Shown here piece after piece: positions 9,736-16,465 of a stretch of DNA of 55,910 nt. The position numbers and the translations under genes were made by a program. The stretch's first letter is position 1, and each line of letters opens with the position of its first letter. This DNA comes from Blastochloris sulfoviridis. Lineage in GTDB: Bacteria > Pseudomonadota > Alphaproteobacteria > Rhizobiales > Xanthobacteraceae. The DNA lies in contig NZ_VWPL01000022.1 of the NCBI RefSeq assembly GCF_008630065.1, forward strand, positions 1-55,910, in the 5' to 3' direction. Under the pieces are notes generated by a model, which had not been told where the DNA came from, did no database searches, and saw nothing but the letters and a program-made list of their open reading frames with translations.

Positions 9736-10731
9736 ACGGTAGGCATGCAGGATCACCTCCTTGAGGGAGGGCTTCTCGACGAAGAATTCCGCGAGCGCAT
9801 GGCGGCGCGTCATTTCGTCGACCAGCGCCGCGCAGATGCCCACCATGCCGGCCTCGGCATCGACCACGCCGCAAAGCTCCGGACCATCGATAGTGACGGC
9901 CACGCCCCGGCCCTGCAGGAAGGTCGCGGCGGCCTCGATGTCGGCGCCGGGCGGGAACACGAAGCGCAGCCGGCGGTAGCGGCCGTAGCGCTCGACGGCG
10001 GCATGCGCGGTGCCGTCGAACAATATGCGGCCGTCCTCCAGCAGGATCACTTGCGTGCAGATGTCCTCGATCACGGCGAGGTCGTGGCTGGTGATGACGA
10101 TGGTGGTGTCGAACGCCGCATTGAGCCGCTTGAGCGCTTGGCCGAGCCGCTCCACCGACACCACGTCGAGGCCGATGGTCGGCTCGTCGAGAAACAGGAT
10201 GTCGGGCTGCTGCAGCAGCACCTGCGCCACGGCGCAGCGCATGGTCTGGCCGAGGCTCAATGTGCGCGCCGGCTGGTGGAGCAGCTCGCCAAGCTCGAAC
10301 AGCTCGGTGAGCTCGGCGAGCCGGCGCTCATAGTCGGCGCGAGTCACGCCGAAGACGGCGCGGTGCAGCTCGAACGACTCCACCACCGACAGATCCCACA
10401 ACAGGTTCGAGCGCTGGCCGAACACCACGCCGATGCGCTGCACGTAATGCCGGCGCTGGCGGAAGGGATCGAGGCCGGCGACCGTCAACGTGCCGCCGTC
10501 GCGCGGCATGATGCCGACCAGGAGCTTGATGAGGGTGGACTTGCCGGCGCCATTGGCGCCCATCAGCCCGGCGATCGCGCCCTGCTCGATGTTGAAGGAA
10601 ATGCCGTCGAGCGCGGCGCGCTCGATCCAGTCGGGGCGGACGAGCGCGCGGAGGGCATGGCCGAGGCCCGGCCGCTGCTGGCGGATGCGGTAGGTCTTGC
10701 GCAGGGTCTCGGCCTGGATCACGGGCGCCAT
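9733..10731 (-). CDS. ABC exporter ATP-binding protein
   Basis: A 332-residue ABC ATPase of the NatA/drug-exporter type that pairs with ABC-2 permeases. Walker A GANGAGKST is at 58-66, signature LSLGQ at 158-162, Walker B ILFLDE at 178-183, and the H-loop is in SHDLAV. About 80 residues follow the ATPase core, as in exporters of this group. The ATG at 10731 follows GAGAGG by 7 nt, and the upstream methyltransferase stop is 11 nt away, so the two are co-translated. The reading frame stays open far upstream, but that extension has no family character. It presumably energises the two DUF990-like permeases to export the cluster's peptide. Confidence 0.92.
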   Translation of the reverse strand: MAPVIQAETLRKTYRIRQQRPGLGHALRALVRPDWIERAALDGISFNIEQGAIAGLMGANGAGKSTLIKLLVGIMPRDGGTLTVAGLDPFRQRRHYVQRIGVVFGQRSNLLWDLSVVESFELHRAVFGVTRADYERRLAELTELFELGELLHQPARTLSLGQTMRCAVAQVLLQQPDILFLDEPTIGLDVVSVERLGQALKRLNAAFDTTIVITSHDLAVIEDICTQVILLEDGRILFDGTAHAAVERYGRYRRLRFVFPPGADIEAAATFLQGRGVAVTIDGPELCGVVDAEAGMVGICAALVDEMTRRHALAEFFVEKPSLKEVILHAYR

Positions 10732-10742
10732 GCGCGTGCCTC

Positions 10743-11585
10743 TCACGTCTTTCGCTCGGCGAGCACGAGAATCTGGCTGCGCGATGCCTGCGGGCTGAAC
10801 CGGCGCGACGCCCCGGTGACGAGACGATAGAGGCGCTGCGAACCAAGCAGCGCCAGCGCCGCGCGGCGCAGGGCCGGCAGCGCAACGCGGTCGAGCAGCC
10901 GGTTGGGCGGCAGCAGCAGCCTGTCGAGCCGCGGCGAATAGACCACGTGGCCGATCGACAGCGTGTGCGGATAGAACACCTTCACGCGCTCCAGATAGGT
11001 GATCTCGTCGAGCAGGCGGATCAGCGGCAGTTCGAGCCGATAATAGTGCATGCGGTGCATGTGGCGGGTCTCGACGATGCGAAAACGCGCACCCACCGCG
11101 TCGAGAAGCTCCGCTTCCCCCGCCGCGCCCTCCTGCGAGAACACGTTGAGGCTCACCAGCAAAAGGCCGCCGGGCCGCAGCAGACGGGCGACGGTGTCGA
11201 AGAAACGCGGCCACGTCTCCGGCACGACATAATAGAGCATTTCGAGCGCCGACACCGCGTCCGCCGTGCCGGCGGGCAGATCGAGGTCGAGCACGTCGCC
11301 TTCGATGAAACGGAGATTTGCGACGCCCTCGTGGGTGGCGCGGCAGATCTGCACGCGCTCGGGCAGGCGCTCGATGCCGACCACCTGCGTCGCGCGGGCG
11401 GCGAGCAGCCGGGCGAAATGGCCGGTGCCGGCGCCGAGATCGTAGACGAGGCCGGGAGCGGGCAGGCGGGCTGCCAGCATGTCGAGGCAGTGGGCGTAGC
11501 GGTCGCGCTGGGAGGCGCGGCCCGACACGTACCATGCCTCGGTGGCGCTGCGGCGGATCGACGGATCGAGCATGCGGTCGGTCAC
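10743..11585 (-). CDS. Class I SAM-dependent methyltransferase, second of the cluster
   Basis: A predicted cytosolic methyltransferase of 280 residues with the class I SAM-binding fold. Motif I is VYDLGAGTGHFA, followed by an acidic VVGIER strand end, an EGDVLDLDLP motif and LLRPGGLLLVS. The C-terminal half (YHYYRLELP... and a basic tail) is not one I can assign to a substrate class. I chose the GTG at 11585 because GGAGG lies exactly 7 nt upstream; a TTG at 11591 would leave only 2 nt and an ATG at 11573 lacks a site. It begins right after the HprK-like gene. Inference: it methylates the precursor peptide or a cofactor of the pathway. Confidence 0.85.
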   Translation of the reverse strand: MTDRMLDPSIRRSATEAWYVSGRASQRDRYAHCLDMLAARLPAPGLVYDLGAGTGHFARLLAARATQVVGIERLPERVQICRATHEGVANLRFIEGDVLDLDLPAGTADAVSALEMLYYVVPETWPRFFDTVARLLRPGGLLLVSLNVFSQEGAAGEAELLDAVGARFRIVETRHMHRMHYYRLELPLIRLLDEITYLERVKVFYPHTLSIGHVVYSPRLDRLLLPPNRLLDRVALPALRRAALALLGSQRLYRLVTGASRRFSPQASRSQILVLAERKT

Positions 11586-11587
11586 GA

Positions 11588-12361
11588 TCAAACCTCCGGC
11601 GGATCGAGCAGGGCGAGCGCCGCGGCCGGCGAGGCCACCAGCACGCGCCCGGCCGCAGCAAGCGTGGTGATGGTGTCGAACAGCGCCTGGCTTGTGCGGT
11701 CAAGCCGGTGGCACAGGCCAAGCAGGCGCTGCACGCCTTCGAGCGGCGACAGCGGCTGTGCGGGCCCATCGGCCGTGGGATCGAGCACCACCACGGTCAG
11801 CCGCTCGGCCGTCGTCTCGGCAGCAGCCTCGTCAAGGCGGACCTCGACGCACACCCGCCCGTCGCAGCCCTCGAACCGCCGGGCGGGCTCGATGCCGTCG
11901 AGCAGCGGGTCGTCGCGCCGAAGCTGGATGGCGCGAGGAAACGGCACCAGCCGGTCGCCGGAAAAGAACGTCACGTCCTCGGCGCCGCAGCGAAAGCCGC
12001 GCATCATCGCCCGCAGGCACAGCCCGCTCTTGCCGCTTGCGCCCTCGCCGGCGAACAGCAAAGCGCGGCCGTCGCGCGCCACCCAGCCGGCATGGAAGGC
12101 GGCGCAGCGTGAGTCCTGCTTCACCGCGCGCCGCACCATCTCCCAGTCGAGACGGTGCATGGCCTCGATCAGCGGGGCACGGACGAGCTCCGCGCCGTCG
12201 ATGCGTACCAGCCAGCCGTCGTCGCATGGCGCCAGCGTGAAACGGCCGGCTTCGCCGCCGGGCGGCCGTAGGCAGGCGGCATAGGCGCGGCGGAAGAAGG
12301 CCAGCGCCGCGGGCGAGGCGCTCTCAAGGCCGTAGGCGCGATCACCCACCGCGATGGTCAT
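11588..12361 (-). CDS. HprK-like P-loop kinase of the peptide cluster
   Basis: A 257-residue protein resembling the C-terminal domain of HPr kinase/phosphorylase. Walker A GEGASGKS is at 105-112, followed at the family spacing by RGFRCGAEDVTF, which corresponds to the RG-x-LVADD region of HprK. Known relatives in natural-product clusters include the kinases that phosphorylate lasso-peptide precursors. Database families also pair HprK-like kinases with PqqD-like proteins (called HPr-rel-A systems) without assigned function. Its ATG overlaps the stop of the PqqD-like gene (ATGA), so the two are translationally coupled. Inference: it phosphorylates a Ser, Thr or Tyr of the precursor, which contains several Thr and two Tyr. 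A purely regulatory kinase remains possible. Confidence 0.8.
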   Translation of the reverse strand: MTIAVGDRAYGLESASPAALAFFRRAYAACLRPPGGEAGRFTLAPCDDGWLVRIDGAELVRAPLIEAMHRLDWEMVRRAVKQDSRCAAFHAGWVARDGRALLFAGEGASGKSGLCLRAMMRGFRCGAEDVTFFSGDRLVPFPRAIQLRRDDPLLDGIEPARRFEGCDGRVCVEVRLDEAAAETTAERLTVVVLDPTADGPAQPLSPLEGVQRLLGLCHRLDRTSQALFDTITTLAAAGRVLVASPAAALALLDPPEV

Positions 12362-12651
12362 CCGGTCGCGGCGCACGCGGCCTCGCTGTCGGGCAGCAGC
12401 AGATCATTGGCGCGGAACTGGGCGAGCATGGTGCGCACATCCTCCAGCGCCTGCGCGTGCGGAATGTCGAAGGCGCGCGCGAACGCCGCGGCCGCCTCCT
12501 CCTCGTCGCGCGGCTCCAGGAAGAGCTGGAGGATCACCTTGGCGGTGACGTTGAACTCGTGCACCCGGCCGCTTTCGGTATCGAGCGCGAAGAGCTGGTC
12601 ATCCTTCTCGGTGATCAGCAAGGACGGCTTGATCTGCTGGCGCACGGCCAT
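12358..12651 (-). CDS. PqqD-like peptide chaperone (RiPP recognition element)
   Basis: A 97-residue protein with the PqqD pattern: an N-terminal beta-hairpin region (LFALDTESGRVHEFNVTAKVILQLF) followed by helices (AFARAFDIPHAQALEDVRTMLAQFRANDLL). PqqD-like domains bind the leader of RiPP precursors and present it to radical SAM and other enzymes. The ATG at 12651 is preceded by AGGGAG at about 7 nt; an upstream in-frame extension overlaps the previous gene and has no PqqD character. The gene starts 53 nt inside the GAF gene and its stop overlaps the HprK-like start. It probably serves the kinase, because the radical SAM enzyme carries its own PqqD-like domain. Confidence 0.85.
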   Translation of the reverse strand: MAVRQQIKPSLLITEKDDQLFALDTESGRVHEFNVTAKVILQLFLEPRDEEEAAAAFARAFDIPHAQALEDVRTMLAQFRANDLLLPDSEAACAATG

Positions 12652-13174
12652 CGCTGCTCTCCCTGTGCAGATGCGGATCCCAGAGGTTTTCGGCCGGCGC
12701 GCGGCAGAAGCGCCGCAGGCCGCGCAGCCCGGTCGCCACCGCACTGAGGCGGGCGAGGTCGTCGTCGGTGAACGGCCCGCCGAGCTTGTTGATGAGCTGC
12801 ACCGCGCCTTCCGGCGCCCGCAACAGGCGCGGGATCGGTGCCACCATCACCGAATGCGTCTCGTAGCCGGAATAGTGGTCGCGCAGCCGGCTCAGCGCGT
12901 TGGGGTCGAAGGGCGCCTCGTTGGAGACGATGGCTCCGCGTCGCTGCACGGCCTTGCCGGCCAGCCCTTCGCCGGGCTTCACCGCCAGCGTCATGTCCTC
13001 CAGCCCCTCGGCATAGATGGCGACATAGACGCCGTGGCGCGCCTTCAGGAACAGCGTGGCGCGGTCGCAGCCGAAGTCCTGGCGCAGCGCCAGCCCCAGC
13101 GCGTGCAGGCCCGCGGCATCGGCGGGCAGCGTGCGCACCAGCGCCTGGTAGCGGTCGGCCAGCGCGTCTCCCAT
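12599..13174 (-). CDS. GAF-domain protein in peptide cluster
   Basis: A 191-residue protein consisting of essentially one GAF domain (residues about 15-155): LALRQDFGCDRATLFL, GEGLAGKAVQRR, VMVAPIPRL, AVQLINKLGGPFTDDDLARL. The INK-x(n)-F-T-DDD stretch resembles the NKFDE motif of cyclic-nucleotide-binding GAF domains. No output domain is attached, so it may be a ligand or redox sensor or a scaffold for the modifying enzymes. The ATG at 13174 abuts the stop of the methyltransferase (TGAATG). The last 17 codons overlap the PqqD-like gene in another frame and may not be functionally constrained. Confidence 0.8.
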   Translation of the reverse strand: MGDALADRYQALVRTLPADAAGLHALGLALRQDFGCDRATLFLKARHGVYVAIYAEGLEDMTLAVKPGEGLAGKAVQRRGAIVSNEAPFDPNALSRLRDHYSGYETHSVMVAPIPRLLRAPEGAVQLINKLGGPFTDDDLARLSAVATGLRGLRRFCRAPAENLWDPHLHRESSDGRAPADQAVLADHREG

Positions 13175-13942
13175 TCAGGCCTTCTCCAGCACCGCCACCA
13201 GCTTGGCGCTGTCGTCGGTGAACGGCACGTCGGAATCGCAGGCGCCGAACGCCGCGACCTGCACGAGCCCGGCAGCCCGGCACAGCGCCTCGAACTGGGC
13301 AAGATACACCCGCCGGATGGGCGAGATCAGCTCCTCGTGCTCGAAGCTGCCGTCGGGCAGCACGGTCTCGTAGAAAAAGACGATGTCCTTCTTCGTCTCG
13401 TCGACGATGCGGCTGGTCGAGGTGACGGTCAGCGTCGAGCCGTCCTCCTGCACCGCGCGGTGGGTGACGAAGCTCTCGCCCGGCGGATAGAGCCGCAGAT
13501 TGTTCTCCTCGGGCATCAGCTCGATGATGAACAGCCCGCCCGGCCGCAGCAGCGCCGCCACGCTTTGGAAGAAGCTGAGCTGCTGGTGCGGCGCGAACAG
13601 CACGTTCTGGAACGAATAGAACATGTTCAGCGCGGCATCGAACCGGCCGCTGAGCCGGAAGTTGCGCAGGTCCGCGACATGGGTCTCGATGGTCATGCCA
13701 TGCTCGGCGGCGGCGCCCTGCGTGCGGGCGAGCATTGCCGGATCGATGTCGGCTGCCGCCGCGCGATAGCCCATGCGCGCCAGCTCGACGATATGGTTGC
13801 CCGGACCGCAGGCGATGTCGAGCACGCGCGCGACATCGGTGCCGTAGGTCTTGAACACATGGTCGAGGAAGAGCGCCTCGCGCGAATAGTCCTTGAAGAA
13901 GCCGAAATTGCGCTCGTAGCTTGCGGCGTAATCGTTGGGCAC
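13175..13942 (-). CDS. Class I SAM-dependent methyltransferase, first of the cluster
   Basis: A 255-residue methyltransferase beginning YERNFGFFKDYSREALFLDHVFKTYG, with motif I VLDIACGPGNHIVELA, acidic DIDP, an ADLRNF motif and LLRPGGLFIIEL. The C-terminus carries a beta-rich insertion (ESFVTHRAVQEDGSTLTVTS). This N-terminal pattern is common in small-molecule and peptide methyltransferases. I chose the GTG at 13942, 10 nt after the radical SAM stop; the open frame continues upstream only as an overlap with that gene. The stop abuts the start of the GAF gene. Inference: it methylates the radical-SAM-modified peptide. Confidence 0.88.
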   Translation of the reverse strand: MPNDYAASYERNFGFFKDYSREALFLDHVFKTYGTDVARVLDIACGPGNHIVELARMGYRAAAADIDPAMLARTQGAAAEHGMTIETHVADLRNFRLSGRFDAALNMFYSFQNVLFAPHQQLSFFQSVAALLRPGGLFIIELMPEENNLRLYPPGESFVTHRAVQEDGSTLTVTSTSRIVDETKKDIVFFYETVLPDGSFEHEELISPIRRVYLAQFEALCRAAGLVQVAAFGACDSDVPFTDDSAKLVAVLEKA

Positions 13943-13952
13943 GGCAGAAGCC

Positions 13953-15650
13953 TCAAACCAGCCGGTGGGAGGAACCGCAGGCTTCGCCCAGCGGAATGGT
14001 GACGAGTCCGGCCTTGGCCATTCGGAAAATCTGCTCGCGACAATCCATCGCGGCCAGCGCCTCGGGCACGCCGTAGTGAGCAGCGAGGTGGGCCGAGATG
14101 TCGTCGAGCGCATGTGCGCCGTCGCACAGCGACAGGATCAGCGCCGCCGGCGCGTTGAGCCGGTAGCTGGCGCCGGTCTCGGCGATCTCCACCAAGCCGT
14201 CGGCGCCCAAGTGCACGTCGTCGCAGCGCGCGGGGCGGTCGTCCGCGGCAAGATGCTCGGCGCCGAGCAGCGCCTTCAGCGTCTGCGGCGCAGACTCGAC
14301 CAGCGCGAAATAGAGGTGGATCGCCAGCTCGATGGCGTGCAGCGCGATGGCGCAGTTCTCGCGCGTCGGCTCGATATAGGAGCCGTTGAGGTGGCGGTTG
14401 TCGGCGGCGCAGCCGCCGGCGCAGATGAACCGCGCCCAGCAGGCGCTGCAGCCCGGCCGCTGGCCGACATTCAGCCGTTCCCACAATCTCAGGGACGCCT
14501 CGCGGTTGTAGCCGTGGGCGACATCGCCGAGCCGGCAGTCGTCGAGGCCGAGCAGCTTGTAGCAGGAATAGATCTCGCCGGTGGCGGCGATGGTGACGTA
14601 GTCGAGCCCGGCATTGCAGGCGCGGGTGCGCGGCAGGCGCTTCGAGATCACCCGCATGTAGTTGACGAACGGGTTGAGGCTGAACACCTCGCCGCGCAGC
14701 AGCGCCGCGAGATAATCGTCCGCAACCTCGGTCAGTTGGGCCTTCGCCTGCGCGGTCTCGTCCAGCCCCACGGCGTGGGGGCTGTCGCGCGGCACCAGAC
14801 CGCGATCCATGCGGATGGCATCGATGCCGTGGCTGCGGAAAAACCGCACGGCCGCCGGCAGTTCCAGCGTCTGGCGGAAATAGGTGATGTTGACGCCGAC
14901 CGGGCACTCAGGGCAGGCGGCGCGGAACGCCTGCAGGGCGGCGAACGACTCGGCGAACACCGAGCCTTCGTCCTTCTTGAAGCGCCGCAGCCTGTCGTGC
15001 ACCTCCGGCTCGCCGTCGAGGCTCCACAGGACGGAGAAGCGGTGACGGCGGAAGAAGTCGTACATCGGCGGCCGCATCAGGCAGCCATTGGTGATGAGCT
15101 GGTAGCGGAACCGGTCAGGATACGTCGCCTCGGCATAGTCGACGAGGCGCACGATGAGGTCGAACTTCAGCAGCGGCTCGCCGCCGAAGAAGGTGATGCT
15201 GACGCCGTCGCGATAGCCGGCCTGGGCCAGGAAATCGATGCAGGCGCGGCCGGTGTCCTCGCGCAGCGACTGCATCTCGTCGCGATAGGCATGCTGCAGG
15301 TCGGGCATCGCCATCACGCAATAGGCGCACGCCAGATTGCAGTGGTGGGTGACGTTGAGCAGCACCGAGCCGATGCCGGTGGGCGGCAGGGTGTCGTCTG
15401 GCGCGCCGTCCTCGGCGGGTGCGATGGCGTCGAGATGGCCGAAGGTGTCGAGGTCGTCCAAGGCGGCACGGCTCAAGGCGGCCCGGCTCGGGGCGGCTTG
15501 GCTCGGGCTGGCCTCACCTGCGGCGAAGGCCTGCCCGGTCGAGGCGTTGACGAGATAGTCCCGCCCCGAGACCGAAAAGGCGTGCAGATGCCCGGATCGG
15601 GCCGCCAAGCGGGAATTGGAGAGCCAGCACGTCATGGCATGCAACGTCAC
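13953..15650 (-). CDS. Radical SAM/SPASM peptide-modifying enzyme with fused PqqD-like domain
   Basis: A 565-residue predicted cytosolic enzyme. The radical SAM [4Fe-4S] motif CNLACAYC gives Cys104, Cys108 and Cys111. FFGGEPLL follows as the SAM-binding GGE motif. The SPASM region starts near Cys345 (CNAGLDYVTIAATGEIYSC) and continues through CSACWARFICAGGC, the ligand pattern of auxiliary clusters in peptide-modifying enzymes such as QhpD, AnSME and PqqE. The last 80-90 residues (about 480-555, ASYRLNAPAALILSLCDG ... IFRMAKAGLVTI) have the PqqD/RRE pattern, so leader recognition appears fused to catalysis. The start is GTG at 15650, with ATG at 15635 an alternative; neither has a strong Shine-Dalgarno. 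Residues 47-63 are an Ala/Ser/Gln-rich repeat. It is the first enzyme after the precursor gene and should install the defining cross-link or bond on the peptide. Confidence 0.95.
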   Translation of the reverse strand: MTLHAMTCWLSNSRLAARSGHLHAFSVSGRDYLVNASTGQAFAAGEASPSQAAPSRAALSRAALDDLDTFGHLDAIAPAEDGAPDDTLPPTGIGSVLLNVTHHCNLACAYCVMAMPDLQHAYRDEMQSLREDTGRACIDFLAQAGYRDGVSITFFGGEPLLKFDLIVRLVDYAEATYPDRFRYQLITNGCLMRPPMYDFFRRHRFSVLWSLDGEPEVHDRLRRFKKDEGSVFAESFAALQAFRAACPECPVGVNITYFRQTLELPAAVRFFRSHGIDAIRMDRGLVPRDSPHAVGLDETAQAKAQLTEVADDYLAALLRGEVFSLNPFVNYMRVISKRLPRTRACNAGLDYVTIAATGEIYSCYKLLGLDDCRLGDVAHGYNREASLRLWERLNVGQRPGCSACWARFICAGGCAADNRHLNGSYIEPTRENCAIALHAIELAIHLYFALVESAPQTLKALLGAEHLAADDRPARCDDVHLGADGLVEIAETGASYRLNAPAALILSLCDGAHALDDISAHLAAHYGVPEALAAMDCREQIFRMAKAGLVTIPLGEACGSSHRLV

Positions 15651-15916
15651 GTTCGACCCCGAGGCTGCATGCGCACCTCACCCTCGCGCCAAATCAGGAT
15701 GCCACGGCGACGCGCCGAGCATGCTCCGCAATTCCGCCGGACAGGGCACCGCGCGGCGTTCAGGACCGGCCGCAGCCGACAACGCCCAGCAGCAACACCA
15801 CCTGGATGCAGGGCCGAGACCGACCCCGCACCCAGGCTCCCGCATACCGGCCCCCAAATCAGATCACCGCCGCCTGGCGGCAACGGATCGCCGTGGGGAC
15901 GCGCATCCCGGCGGGA
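15651..15916 (-). other. Spacer between precursor and radical SAM genes, with hairpins
   Basis: This 266-nt spacer is the only sizeable gap in the front half of the operon. A small hairpin (ATCCC/GGGAT, 15905-15917) touches the precursor stop codon. A second palindrome, GCCGCC-T-GGCGGC on the plus strand, lies at 15869-15881. Neither is followed by a T-run, so a strong terminator is unlikely. Inference: they could stabilise the short precursor message, giving more precursor than enzyme, as is usual in RiPP operons. A 78-codon frame here starts with TTG and has no ribosome-binding site. Confidence 0.4.
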
Positions 15917-16063
15917 TCACTTGTTGGGCTTCTTCTTCCTCCGCTCGCCCGGGGCATAGAATGCGCAGGGCTGGTCGATATCGCGGATCTCCTTGGGCGT
16001 GACCACGGTCCGCATGGTCGGCCGAACATAGGTCTTGGTCATAGGCACTTCGTTGGTCTTCAT
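15917..16063 (-). CDS. Candidate RiPP precursor peptide (48 residues)
   Basis: A small gene at the head of the operon. The ATG at 16063 follows AAGGAGG at about 6 nt, one of the strongest ribosome-binding sites in the window. The peptide begins MKTNEVPMTKTYVRPTMR. It continues with TVVTPKEIRDIDQP as the probable end of the leader, then CAFYAPGE, and ends with a very basic RRKKKPNK tail. There is a single Cys (33), two Tyr (12, 36), one Phe (35) and no signal peptide or hydrophobic segment. Size, charge segregation, the strong start and position before a radical SAM enzyme with a PqqD-like domain are the usual marks of a RiPP precursor. I infer that the QPCAFYAPG stretch is the modified core. 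I recognise no known precursor family, so the class is unassigned. Confidence 0.8.
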   Translation of the reverse strand: MKTNEVPMTKTYVRPTMRTVVTPKEIRDIDQPCAFYAPGERRKKKPNK

Positions 16064-16087
16064 GGCGTCCTCCTTCTGGGCGGGAGA

Positions 16088-16122
16088 AGGCGAATAGACT
16101 ACCAAGTTTGTGACAAAATGCC
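16088..16122 (-). promoter_or_regulatory. Probable promoter of the peptide operon
   Basis: On the minus strand a TCTATT (16098-16093) or TAGTCT (16101-16096) could serve as the -10 element, which would place the transcript start near 16087. That start is about 42 bp from the centre of the FNR/FixK-like site, the standard class II activator spacing, and would leave a 5' leader of about 24 nt before the precursor ATG. No good -35 is present, as expected for an activator-dependent promoter. Confidence 0.5.
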
Positions 16123-16136
16123 TTGATGTGAATCAA
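16123..16136. promoter_or_regulatory. FNR/FixK-type binding site (TTGAT-N4-ATCAA)
   Basis: The sequence TTGATGTGAATCAA is an exact match to the palindromic consensus of FNR-family regulators (FnrL, FixK, AadR in alphaproteobacteria). It is 60 nt upstream of the precursor start codon, and its centre is near -42 of the predicted start site. It predicts activation of the peptide operon when oxygen is low. I saw no second copy in the window during reading. Confidence 0.75.
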
Positions 16137-16344
16137 CAACGGGCAGACGTACCGCCCAGGGCGGGACGGCATGCTCTCGGCGCCCGGACGATTCGTCTGC
16201 ACGCCATGAGCGAGAGATGGTTCATCTCGGCGGAACATCGCCACCGGGGATGCTCCAATACTCGGCGGACCGAGCGCAACAACAGGTAGAAATCCGTCCT
16301 CCGCAAGGTCGGCCTTGACCGGCGGATGGCGGGGCTGGCTGGTC

Positions 16345-16465
16345 TGCGGTTTCCGGCCGATCAAGCCTTCGAGCCGTATTCCGATCGCCGAAAATCCCGT
16401 TATCGAACAAGGGATATTCGGCGAGACCGGTTCCAGTGCCCCGACGGGATCAACCGGAAGCCGAA
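16345..16465 (-). repeat. Dispersed palindromic repeat, family 2, copy B
   Basis: It contains GCCGAAAATCCC ... GGGATATTCGGC as an internal hairpin and ends in GGGATCAACCGGAA. It begins within a few bases of the stop codon of the minus-strand gene at 16466, as copy A does for hppA. The stretch 16137-16344, upstream of the peptide promoter, holds nothing else I can identify. Confidence 0.65.

Noticed and set aside
12358-15650. PQQ biosynthesis or quinohemoprotein amine dehydrogenase maturation
   Set aside because: The PqqD-like and QhpD-like features fit by family only. No pqqA/B/C/E set and no amine dehydrogenase subunits are present.
15647-15883. Second, Cys-rich precursor peptide on the minus strand
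   Set aside because: The frame starts with TTG, has no ribosome-binding site and is arginine-rich like other non-coding frames in this GC-rich DNA.
11588-16063. Lasso-peptide cluster
   Set aside because: HprK-like and PqqD-like genes occur in lasso clusters, but there is no asparagine-synthetase-like cyclase and no transglutaminase-like leader protease here.
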